64,000 bases of DNA. Source: CAJWOS01 sp964502005. Its GTDB lineage: Bacteria > Myxococcota_A > UBA796 > UBA2385. Under the pieces are notes generated by a model. The model did not search any database. It saw only the letters and a program-made list of their open reading frames with translations, and was not told where the DNA came from. Position 1 is the stretch's first letter. Each line of letters begins with the position of its first letter. Made by a program: the position numbers and the translations under genes. This document shows positions 17,846 to 25,259 of this stretch, piece after piece. The stretch covers positions 372,001-436,000 of the forward strand of contig CAZCUX010000001.1 of NCBI GenBank assembly GCA_964502005.1. Direction: 5' to 3'.

Positions 17846-19906
17846 ATGCGTTCCGCTCTTGTTGCCCTTGTGGGGCTCTCCTTGTCCGCCTGTGTGCCGA
17901 CAATTCAAGGTGGGGAACTCGGCAAGACGTCGGGCACTACGGATCCTGGGCCAGGCTCCACCACCGGCGACCCGACCACCGACGACACCGACGACACCGG
18001 GGAGCCGGCGGGCCCCGTGGATGCAGATGGCGACGGCGTAGACTCTGACTCCGACTGTGACGACACCAATTCCGACGTGTATCCAGATGCGGACGAAACA
18101 GCCGATGGCGTCGACAATGATTGCGACGGTTGGGTGGACGAAGTCGAGGTGTGCGACGACGGCGTAGGCGCGTTGCAGGCCGCGATTGATGGCGCCGCGG
18201 ATGGCGCGACGTTGTTGCTGTGCCCCGGCACCTGGACCGAACAGTTGGAGGTTCGGGGGCGTTCCCTTCGCATCGTGGGACTTGAAGGGGCCGAGGTTAC
18301 CGTCGTTTCTGCGGGAGGTGCGGGTTCCGCGTTGACCGTTTCGCGAAACAGCGTGCTGGCCGTAGAAGGACTCACCTTTCAAGACGGTGTGGGCGAGATC
18401 GGTGGCGTTGTGTCCTGCAATGGCGCGTCGCTGACCCTCGACGGCGTCGTGGTCGCCAACGGAAGCGCCGCCAATGGCGGAGGGCTGGGCGCGGTCGATT
18501 GCGCGATAGACCTCGCAGAGACCGCGGTCATCGGCAACACCGCCACAGAGTACGGGGGCGGTATCTTTACCCAGCGCACCAGCGGCACCATTCAATCGAG
18601 TGTCATCGACGCAAATGTAGGCGCGCAGGGCGGTGGCGCGTTTTTGTATGACGGCACCATCAATATTTTCGACACCGACATCACCGCGAATGAGGCCACA
18701 ACGCTCGATGAGACGGCGTGGGGCCCCGGCGGCGGCGGCGGCGGCTTGTGGACATCCGGCGGCGAGGTGTCCGGCAACCGGATTGTCGGCAACCACAGCG
18801 CATATCAAGCAGGCGGTGGGTACTTTTATCGCGGTCGTCCGGTCGTGACCGACAACCTCGTGGAAGGCAACACCTGCGGCGAAGATGGAGCAGGTCTTTA
18901 CTTCAACGTCTCCACCGCACGCATCGAGGGCAATACGTTCACCGGAAACGAAGCCGCTGACGATGCGGGAGGTCTTCGATTGTATTTTGGCAGCAGCACC
19001 ATCGAAGGCAATACAATCGTTGGAAATGTCGCGGCTGACGATGGCGGTGGCGCAAAGCTGTCCCACTCCGAACACACGTTTGTGAACAACCATCTCGAAG
19101 GCAATCGCGCAGGCGACGCGGGCGGTGGCTTGGAGCTGGACAACGACAGCACCCATGTGGCGGATAGCGTATTCATTGGCAATCAGTCCTATCGGGGCGC
19201 TGGACTTCACAACTGGCGTACGGAGCGCCGCTTCACCATTGAAGACTCGCAGTTTGTCGACAACGTTGCGACGGATTGCGGCGGTGGTCTCCAGTTTGAC
19301 AACAATCCTTACGTCGTGACCATTCGAAACCTGTGGATGGAAGGCAACGAAGCGGACGACGGCGCGGGGGTATGCGTGGACCGCGTGTACCGCGACCCCG
19401 AGGATGTCGGCGGGGTAGAGCTCTACTACCAGGATTCCCATTTGCAGTTGGAAAACCTGTTCTTCGTTGATAATACTGCCGCAGACGACGGCGGTGCGGT
19501 TTACATACGCGCCGGTATAGTCGATATTGTCAACGTTGTAATGGCCGAGAATTACGGCCCGGGCGTTGGCGCAATTTCTGTGAAGGGAAGCACGGTTACG
19601 CTCAACAACGCGATTTTGGCGACCAACACGGGTGGCCCGGCGTTGGTCGTCGAAGATACCGAAGACGGCGTGGGTTCCTTGGTGGTGTCCTATACGGATT
19701 TCTACCGAAACAGCTCCATCGCGGGTGGGCTGGTTGACCCCACGGGCTCCAACGGCAATATTGCTGAGGACCCTCGCTTCTCGTCTTCGGGCGACTATTC
19801 GTTGTCCTCGGACAGTCCTTGCGTGGATGCCGGTGACCCCGCCATTCGCGATGTAGATGGTTCGCGCTCCGACATGGGCGCGTTTGGAGGGCCCGGTGCG
19901 CCCTGA
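17846..19906 (+). CDS. Beta-helix lipoprotein with calcium-type DxDGDG motif
   Basis: 686 residues. GGAGG sits five bases before the ATG. Lipoprotein signal (VGLSLSAC) then a Thr/Asp/Gly linker and a putative metal-binding MopE-like stretch with Asp-rich loops (DADGDGVDSDSDCDD, DGVDNDCDGWVDE). From about residue 120 to 640 there are parallel beta-helix coils with repeated NxxxGNxAxDxGGG steps, as in polymorphic outer-membrane-protein or pectate-lyase-like folds; no catalytic carbohydrate-enzyme motif is evident. First gene of the island operon; its last codons overlap the GTG start of the lamin-tail lipoprotein. Probable surface adhesin or scaffold. Confidence 0.8.
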   Translation: MRSALVALVGLSLSACVPTIQGGELGKTSGTTDPGPGSTTGDPTTDDTDDTGEPAGPVDADGDGVDSDSDCDDTNSDVYPDADETADGVDNDCDGWVDEVEVCDDGVGALQAAIDGAADGATLLLCPGTWTEQLEVRGRSLRIVGLEGAEVTVVSAGGAGSALTVSRNSVLAVEGLTFQDGVGEIGGVVSCNGASLTLDGVVVANGSAANGGGLGAVDCAIDLAETAVIGNTATEYGGGIFTQRTSGTIQSSVIDANVGAQGGGAFLYDGTINIFDTDITANEATTLDETAWGPGGGGGGLWTSGGEVSGNRIVGNHSAYQAGGGYFYRGRPVVTDNLVEGNTCGEDGAGLYFNVSTARIEGNTFTGNEAADDAGGLRLYFGSSTIEGNTIVGNVAADDGGGAKLSHSEHTFVNNHLEGNRAGDAGGGLELDNDSTHVADSVFIGNQSYRGAGLHNWRTERRFTIEDSQFVDNVATDCGGGLQFDNNPYVVTIRNLWMEGNEADDGAGVCVDRVYRDPEDVGGVELYYQDSHLQLENLFFVDNTAADDGGAVYIRAGIVDIVNVVMAENYGPGVGAISVKGSTVTLNNAILATNTGGPALVVEDTEDGVGSLVVSYTDFYRNSSIAGGLVDPTGSNGNIAEDPRFSSSGDYSLSSDSPCVDAGDPAIRDVDGSRSDMGAFGGPGAP

Positions 19907-20516
19907 TTTCCTGATTTTGATTGCCATGATGGCTGCTTGCTCTCCCACCATCGCGGGTTCTCAGAAAGGAACCACCGAGGAAACGCAGGAAATTGTGGGT
20001 CCAGGCGAAGGCGAGGGTGAAGGCGAAGGTGAAGGTGAAGGTGAAGGCGAGGGGGAGGTCACTGTCGTGACGTACTCCTTGTTCATCAACGAATGGATGG
20101 CGAGCAATGGCTCGGTTGCGGTCGACCCATCGGATGCCGAATCGACGCCCGACTGGATTGAGTTGTACAATCCTTCGGAGTTGGATTTGGACCTGACGGG
20201 CTATTTTATGACCGACGACCTGTCGGTTCCTGATATGGCGGAACTTGAGGGCGTTGTGTTGCCAGCCGGTGGTTTTTTGGTCCTCTTTGCGGATGGTTCG
20301 GATGCGGGCGGGTTGTATTTGCCGTTCCGCCTGGACTCCGAAGAAGACGAGATAGGTCTGTTTGACCCTGACGGCGTCCCGCTCGACCAAGTCCGCTTTA
20401 GCAGCTTGTCCGACGACCAAGTTGCCGGTCGCCTGCCCGATGGCGGTGACCTATTTTTGTTGTCCACTTCAACGCCGGGGCAAACCAATGCGTCGGCGGA
20501 GGCGCTTTCGCCATGA
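19896..20516 (+). CDS. Lamin-tail-domain (LTD) lipoprotein (copy 1)
   Basis: 206 residues. Start is GTG with GGAGG five bases upstream, lying within the 3' end of the beta-helix gene (11-base overlap). Lipoprotein signal IAMMAAC, then a Gly/Glu repeat linker (about 18 residues) and an LTD beta-sandwich: LFINEWMASN, DWIELYNPSELDLDLTGYFMTDD, LPAGGFLVLFADG, LPFRLDSEEDEIGLFDPDG, VARLPDG-like end (VAGRLPDGGDLFLL...TPGQTN). LTDs are Ig-like folds on secreted proteins, often beside CotH domains. The stop overlaps the CotH start as ATGA, so the pair is translationally coupled. Confidence 0.87.
   Translation: MRPDFLILIAMMAACSPTIAGSQKGTTEETQEIVGPGEGEGEGEGEGEGEGEGEVTVVTYSLFINEWMASNGSVAVDPSDAESTPDWIELYNPSELDLDLTGYFMTDDLSVPDMAELEGVVLPAGGFLVLFADGSDAGGLYLPFRLDSEEDEIGLFDPDGVPLDQVRFSSLSDDQVAGRLPDGGDLFLLSTSTPGQTNASAEALSP
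20004..20057 (+). repeat. Nine tandem hexamers (GGYGAR) coding Gly-Glu
   Basis: Nine in-frame six-base units of the form ggcgaa/ggtgaa/ggcgag, the last being ggggag, encode the Gly-Glu linker of the LTD lipoprotein. Such a microsatellite can expand or contract by whole codon pairs. Confidence 0.85.
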
Positions 20517-21787
20517 TGCGCTGGACCAGATTTAGTGTTGGGCTTTGGGTGGGCTTGGTTGGTTGTGTTGCAAGCTCAGGCAAGTCGAGTTCGGACACGG
20601 TCGGCACTGCTCCCGGCGACCCCGACGGAACCACGGGGACGCCTGCGACCACGACCATCTGGGAGATGGGGCAGGATGCGTCGGTAGAAGACGTGGCGGG
20701 TCTGCCATCTGACAGTGACGTACTGTACGATGAAGACACGCTACAAGAGTTTTACCTGTACCTGTCGGACGCGGCATTACAAGACCTACAATCCAATCCC
20801 TACGAATACACCGAAGCGACGATGACGTGGCGCGGTCGGTCGTATGGCCCGATTGGTATTCGAACCAAAGGGGAGAACTCCTGGCGTCCGTTTCGGCAAA
20901 AGTCCTCATTCAAGCTGGACTTCAACCGGTATGCCGATGGACCGGACCGCTTCTTGGGGTTGAAGGGCCTGACCTTCAATGCCATGAATGAAGACTACTC
21001 CATGATGCACGAGCGTGTCGCTTATAAAGTGTACCGTGAGGCGGGTGTTCCCGCGGCCCGTGCCCATCATGCGGTGATTTATGTGAATGATGAGCTTTAT
21101 GGCTTGTTTGTCATGATGGACTCCATCGACGACGTCTTTCTCAAGCGCTGGTTTGATGACAACTCCGGCTCTCTCTTCGAACAGCATGACGGCGATTTTA
21201 CCGACGACTACGTTTTAGACAACCGGTTTTTTCAACTTGAAGAAGGGGAAGACGACCGTGTGGCGCTGCAAGCTATCGCTGACGCCCTCGAGTCCAGCGG
21301 TCCAGAGGCACTTGCTGCTGCGGGAGTCTACCTCGATTGGGAGGCGTTTCATCGTTATTGGGCAGCAGGCTCCATCGTGATGAACTTCGACGCTTATCCG
21401 TTCCGTTTTGCGGGGGACGATTGCCATATTTATCTCGACCCCACCACGGGCCGCTTCGTATATATTCCCCACGGCGTCGACGAGACCTTTTATTACGACG
21501 ACGACTTTGAAGGTCGCGCTGCAGGTCACCTCGCGGCGCGGTGTCGGGAAGTGCAGGAATGTCGGGATGCGTGGGCTTCGTCTGTCCACGATGTCCTGGA
21601 GCAGGTTGAAGCCAACGACCTTCATTCGTACGCGCAGACCGTTCGCGACCAGATTGAGCCGTGGGTCGTGGCCGACCCAGAACGGAACTATCCCCTCGAT
21701 TATGTTCGTTATTACCAGAACGACATGATTGATAAAATTGGGAACCGTCGGGCTTCTGTTGAGCGCTGGATTGGCCCTCGGCCGTAG
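20513..21787 (+). CDS. CotH kinase family lipoprotein (copy 2)
   Basis: 424 residues. ATG overlaps the LTD stop (ATGA). Lipoprotein signal (VGLVGC). CotH signatures: EFYLYLSDAALQDLQSNP, GPIGIRTKGENSWRPFRQKSSFKLDFN (Gly-rich element and Lys), GLKGLTFNAMNEDYSMMHERVAYKVYREAGVPAARAHHA, VYVNDELYGLFVMMDSIDD, and the terminal acidic motif IPHGVDETF in place of WDxD. Shorter than the other copies and lacking an N-terminal extra domain. Its position between an LTD gene and a propeller gene inside a VTC/DUF4956 operon makes it the central kinase-like member. Phosphotransfer is a family-based inference. Confidence 0.88.
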   Translation: MMRWTRFSVGLWVGLVGCVASSGKSSSDTVGTAPGDPDGTTGTPATTTIWEMGQDASVEDVAGLPSDSDVLYDEDTLQEFYLYLSDAALQDLQSNPYEYTEATMTWRGRSYGPIGIRTKGENSWRPFRQKSSFKLDFNRYADGPDRFLGLKGLTFNAMNEDYSMMHERVAYKVYREAGVPAARAHHAVIYVNDELYGLFVMMDSIDDVFLKRWFDDNSGSLFEQHDGDFTDDYVLDNRFFQLEEGEDDRVALQAIADALESSGPEALAAAGVYLDWEAFHRYWAAGSIVMNFDAYPFRFAGDDCHIYLDPTTGRFVYIPHGVDETFYYDDDFEGRAAGHLAARCREVQECRDAWASSVHDVLEQVEANDLHSYAQTVRDQIEPWVVADPERNYPLDYVRYYQNDMIDKIGNRRASVERWIGPRP

Positions 21788-21799
21788 CTTGGATGTGTA

Positions 21800-22681
21800 A
21801 TGCGCGGTTGGTTGATGATTGCCTCGATTTGTAGTATTGTTTCATGTGGTCGCGACAAGGGCGACTCCGGTGACACTTGTCCGATTTGGGCAACGCCCGT
21901 TTCCTCGGGTGTCGTCGCCGATGCGCGCATTGCCGAGGCCTCGGGTTTGGTCGCGAGTCCTGTCCACGATGGCATTGTGTGGACCCACAATGACGACGAT
22001 GCGGACAACGCAACGTTGTATGCCTTGGGTGTTGATGGCACGGTGCGCGGAACCTTGGTTCTTTCAAATGCCGAGCCAGTCGACTGGGAAGCCATTACTG
22101 CGACCTCGGAAGGGGGCATTGGCATTCTGTTTGTTGGCGACATCGGGGACAACGATGCCAACCGCGACTCGATAGTGGTCGTGCGTGTGACGGAGCCCTC
22201 GAACGTCGATGGAGACAATACAGCGCCTGTGTTGGAGCGGTTCCGTTTCCATTGGCCAGATGGTCCAACGGATGCAGAGGCGATGTTTGTTTATCCGGGC
22301 GACAATCGGATTTATGTGGTTTCGCGGGATGCGCACCGTGCATTGGTGATGCGGCTGCCTGTACTCACGCTTGCAAACGATGATACAAACGGGGAAATCG
22401 TTTCGGAAATAGACCTTGATGCCGATGGTTTGGCGGGTTTCGGGGCGGTTCGGGGCGCCGATGTCGACGCTGATGGTGGTTTGGTCCTTCGGCTATCGGA
22501 TGCGGTTGTGTGGTATCCTCCCCGCAGCAGCGTCGCTGCGTCCTTCGCCGCGTTTCCTTGCGCCGTTCCAAGCCCAGCGGAAAGCGATGGCGAGGCGGTC
22601 GCTGCGGTGGGAGAAGACCTGTATTTCTTGGGTGAAGGTGCGTCACCTACCTTGTGGCGCGTTGCAGGGAGTGGTCGGTGA
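21800..22681 (+). CDS. Beta-propeller-like lipoprotein
   Basis: 293 residues. Lipoprotein signal IASICSIVSC. The remainder is rich in strands with repeated aspartate turns: WTHNDDDADNATLYALGVDG, DWEAITATSEG, VGDIGDNDANRDSIVVVRV, DAEAMFVYPGDNRIYVVSRD. The pattern (assess whether event is 'debris', then DWEA, GDIGDN) recalls the SdiA-regulated/esterase-like propeller families of secreted proteins. No catalytic residue can be named. It lies 12 bases after CotH copy 2, and its stop overlaps the next GTG (GTGA). Possibly a sensor or binding subunit. Confidence 0.7.
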   Translation: MRGWLMIASICSIVSCGRDKGDSGDTCPIWATPVSSGVVADARIAEASGLVASPVHDGIVWTHNDDDADNATLYALGVDGTVRGTLVLSNAEPVDWEAITATSEGGIGILFVGDIGDNDANRDSIVVVRVTEPSNVDGDNTAPVLERFRFHWPDGPTDAEAMFVYPGDNRIYVVSRDAHRALVMRLPVLTLANDDTNGEIVSEIDLDADGLAGFGAVRGADVDADGGLVLRLSDAVVWYPPRSSVAASFAAFPCAVPSPAESDGEAVAAVGEDLYFLGEGASPTLWRVAGSGR

Positions 22682-23694
22682 GCACGGTCATCAAGAAAAT
22701 CGTGGGCGTGGTGTCCGGCGTCGGCCTCCTTGGCCTCGGTGGCTGGTCGATGGGCAGTGGTGCATCGCGTAGCCCCGGCCTTGTGGTGCCTGCGGAGCGG
22801 TTCGAGGTGGTCCATGTGGGCGACGGAACGCTTCGGTGGCGTCGATTGGATGGGCGGGTGCCCGGCGGTCCTTCGTTGATCGAAGACGGCGTCGTGTTGA
22901 CCGAGCGCGGCGGTACGCTCTCCGTCGAACGTGCAGATGGCCTCAAGCCCGGCGCTGTGGCCAAAGGCGACCTCCTCTTGGTGGCTGTCAGACCTGACCA
23001 AGAAGCGATTGCGGATGCGCGGGGGGCCGAGAGCGCGGCGGCAGGAGCCGAGGCGCTCGCGCTTTCTGCAGGTGGGCGCCCTGGTCTGGTGGCCGCTGCA
23101 GAGGCCAAAGTGGGTGTAGCAAAGGCCGCCTTGGAGCAGGCGGAGGCGTCGTTTGCGCGTGCGCAGGCCGTTGTAGCGGGGGGTGGTGTTCCTGCGTGGG
23201 ATGCCGACCTTCTTCGTTTGGAGGTCGATGTGCGCAAGGCGGAGTTGCGTGCGGCGCAAGCTGCGGTCTCTGCTGCGCGCTTGGCGCCGTGGGAATCAGA
23301 GGTGGCTGCGGCAGATGCGCGCGCCGCCGCTGCGTCCGCGTGGGCTTCCGCCGCAGACGCGCGTGCATATGGCCCATCGTTGGCCGCGCCGTTTGACGGC
23401 AATCTACAGACGCCAGGCGGTGACATTTTGCTCGCGGTCGACTCCTCGGAGCGGGCCGTGGTGCAGATGCTGGTCCCCGAACGTCGGGCTGCCGATTGGG
23501 TTCCCGGCGTGCCCGTCAAGTTCCTCGCGACCAGCGGAGACGACCCCGTGCGCGGCGAAATCGCCGAAATCGGAACCGTCGCGATGGCGACCACTACGGG
23601 GCCAGCCGTGTGGGCGGTTGTCCACTTGGATATGGACGTTGTGCCCGGAACGACGGGCCTTGTCGTTCGGGACACCGCATGGGGGGCGTGGTGA
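22678..23694 (+). CDS. HlyD/RND-adaptor-like membrane fusion protein
   Basis: 338 residues. GTG start overlaps the previous stop (GTGA). One N-terminal membrane anchor (VVSGVGLLGLGGWSMGSG), a lipoyl-like first half (VLTERGGTLSVERADGLKPGAVAKGDLLLVAV), an Ala-rich coiled-coil hairpin (about residues 105-205), the returning lipoyl half (SLAAPFDGNLQTPGGDILLAVDSSE) and a beta-barrel domain (VVQMLVPERRAADWVPGVPVKFLA). This is the periplasmic-adaptor arrangement, yet no pump ATPase, RND or MFS partner lies in the operon; the following genes are VTC and DUF4956. It may link the inner-membrane proteins to the envelope lipoproteins. Confidence 0.75.
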   Translation: MSTVIKKIVGVVSGVGLLGLGGWSMGSGASRSPGLVVPAERFEVVHVGDGTLRWRRLDGRVPGGPSLIEDGVVLTERGGTLSVERADGLKPGAVAKGDLLLVAVRPDQEAIADARGAESAAAGAEALALSAGGRPGLVAAAEAKVGVAKAALEQAEASFARAQAVVAGGGVPAWDADLLRLEVDVRKAELRAAQAAVSAARLAPWESEVAAADARAAAASAWASAADARAYGPSLAAPFDGNLQTPGGDILLAVDSSERAVVQMLVPERRAADWVPGVPVKFLATSGDDPVRGEIAEIGTVAMATTTGPAVWAVVHLDMDVVPGTTGLVVRDTAWGAW

Positions 23695-24509
23695 GGGAAG
23701 GTCGTGCGGAGCTGAAGTACGCTCTTCCCTTGTGCCGCCGCGCGGAAGTGTTGGATATTGCCGGGCCCTATATTGACGCCGATGAAAACGCGCTCGACCT
23801 CTCGCAGATGCTACCGGAGCTGCGGGGTATCCGTGCGTTTGGTTATCGCGTTTCTAGCTTGTATTTGGACGACGTTCGGTTGGATGGTTATGCGCAACGG
23901 TTGGACAACCGGCGGATTCGCAATCGTATCCGCATCCGTACCTATGGAGAGGTGGGCGAGCGCCAGACCGTCTTTCTGGAAGCGAAGCGCAAGCTTTATA
24001 GCCGCGTCATCAAGCATCGCTACCGGGCTTGCGACACGGACACCTGGGCACAGCTTCCCGGTCCCCGGCCGTGGTTGGGCCTCGAACCCTCGGGTCGTAT
24101 GCAGGACCATCGGCGCTTGGAGCGCTGGGTAGAAGCGGTCGAACGCGGTGGTCTTCAGTCTGTTTGTCGTGTAGAGTATATTCGAGAAACTTTTGTCGCT
24201 GGAACGTCACGGTTGACCATCGACCACCGGGTCGCTGCTGCGCCAACGTCGGATGCCCATGCGCTGCGTGGGCCGTGTCCTGTACGGTTGTTACCTGATG
24301 GATGGGTGGTGCTGGAGCTAAAGTTCGACGAAGATGAGCCGGTGTGGATGCGCACTCTTGTGCAGAGGCTCGGCTTGGTCGCCGAACCGGTAAGCAAGTT
24401 TGCGCTCGGCGTCGCCCGAACCGTTCGTTCGGCAAGGCAAATTGAACGCGATGCGGTTACGCCACCCAGCATTTTGAAGAGTCTGCGCCAAGCGAGGATG
24501 TCGAGTTGA
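23691..24509 (+). CDS. VTC-domain polyphosphate polymerase-type enzyme
   Basis: 272 residues, cytosolic, one VTC (triphosphate-tunnel) domain. GTG start overlaps the adaptor stop (GTGA). Tunnel residues expected from yeast Vtc4 are visible as charged strands: RAELKYALP, RNRIRIRTYGE, VFLEAKRKLYSRVIKHRY, CRVEYIRETFV, SRLTIDHRV, and the terminal VVLELKFDE...SKFALGV. In yeast this domain makes polyphosphate from ATP and feeds it through the membrane. Bacterial VTC proteins commonly neighbour DUF4956 and CotH genes. Product identity in this organism is inferred. Confidence 0.88.
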   Translation: MREGRAELKYALPLCRRAEVLDIAGPYIDADENALDLSQMLPELRGIRAFGYRVSSLYLDDVRLDGYAQRLDNRRIRNRIRIRTYGEVGERQTVFLEAKRKLYSRVIKHRYRACDTDTWAQLPGPRPWLGLEPSGRMQDHRRLERWVEAVERGGLQSVCRVEYIRETFVAGTSRLTIDHRVAAAPTSDAHALRGPCPVRLLPDGWVVLELKFDEDEPVWMRTLVQRLGLVAEPVSKFALGVARTVRSARQIERDAVTPPSILKSLRQARMSS

Positions 24510-25210
24510 ACCCTCTCGAACGGGCATTGTTGCTCGAAGGTGTGTCCAGCGACGGACCCGCGGCTGTCGTGTTGGCGCTCGTCGCGGCATTCGGCTTGGG
24601 CATCGTCGTGACGATGCTGCACCGATGGTCTGCGGGAGGCCGCCGCGTCTCGCCGTCTTTGCAAGCCTCGCTTGCATTGTTGCCCGTCGTTTCGTCAATG
24701 GTGCTGTTGGTCATCGGAGACAGCTTGGCGCGGGCGTTTTCGTTGGTCGGCGCACTGGCGATTGTCCGCTTTCGCACCCGCCTGCGCACCACCTGGGACA
24801 TCACCTTCGTTTTCTTGTCGTTGGCGGTGGGAATCGGCTGTGGCACTGGAAAACCGGATGTCGCTGCCTTAGGGGTCGGCGTCACTGCGTTGGCGGTCGC
24901 TGTGTTGGCTGCGATTCCCGGAATGGCGCAGCCCGGCGAACCTCCGTCGCGAATATTGTGCGAAGTCGCAGCGTTAGAAGTCCGCGAAAACGACATGCGG
25001 AAGGTGCTTGACCGCTACTGCTCCGAGGTGTTGTTGGCCACCACGCGCACGTTGCGGTTTGGCGAGACCCTCTCGATGGTCTGGCAGGTCCGCGTGCGAC
25101 CGGGCGCCTCCGTCTCCGACGTAGTGATTGGTCTGTCCGGAATTGAGGGCGTCGCGCGGTGCCAGTCGATGTCGGGTGCGGTGGAAGAGAGCGAATCCGA
25201 CGAGGACTGA
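24506..25210 (+). CDS. DUF4956 integral membrane protein
   Basis: 234 residues. TTG start overlapping the VTC stop (TTGA), with GAGGATG upstream. Four hydrophobic segments (about residues 20-40, 55-72, 85-125, 115-140) and the family signature FSLVGALAIVRFRTRLRTTWDITFVFLSLAVGIGCGTGK, then a soluble acidic C-terminal domain of about 90 residues. The function of DUF4956 is unknown. Co-location with VTC suggests it is a membrane anchor or a channel for the enzyme's product; that role is my inference. Last gene of the island operon; it converges on CotH copy 3. Confidence 0.88.
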   Translation: MNPLERALLLEGVSSDGPAAVVLALVAAFGLGIVVTMLHRWSAGGRRVSPSLQASLALLPVVSSMVLLVIGDSLARAFSLVGALAIVRFRTRLRTTWDITFVFLSLAVGIGCGTGKPDVAALGVGVTALAVAVLAAIPGMAQPGEPPSRILCEVAALEVRENDMRKVLDRYCSEVLLATTRTLRFGETLSMVWQVRVRPGASVSDVVIGLSGIEGVARCQSMSGAVEESESDED

Positions 25211-25259
25211 GCGATTGCGCATCTTCCCCGCGTTTTGGCAAGCGGCCGCGACGATACAA

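Noticed and set aside
17810..19951. 713-residue - strand frame across the beta-helix gene
   Set aside because: Antisense to a lipoprotein gene with clear signal and beta-helix repeats; arises from GC-rich repeat composition.
25211..25259. Terminator between the convergent DUF4956 and CotH copy 3 genes
   Set aside because: No clear stem with a T tract could be found in the short gap.
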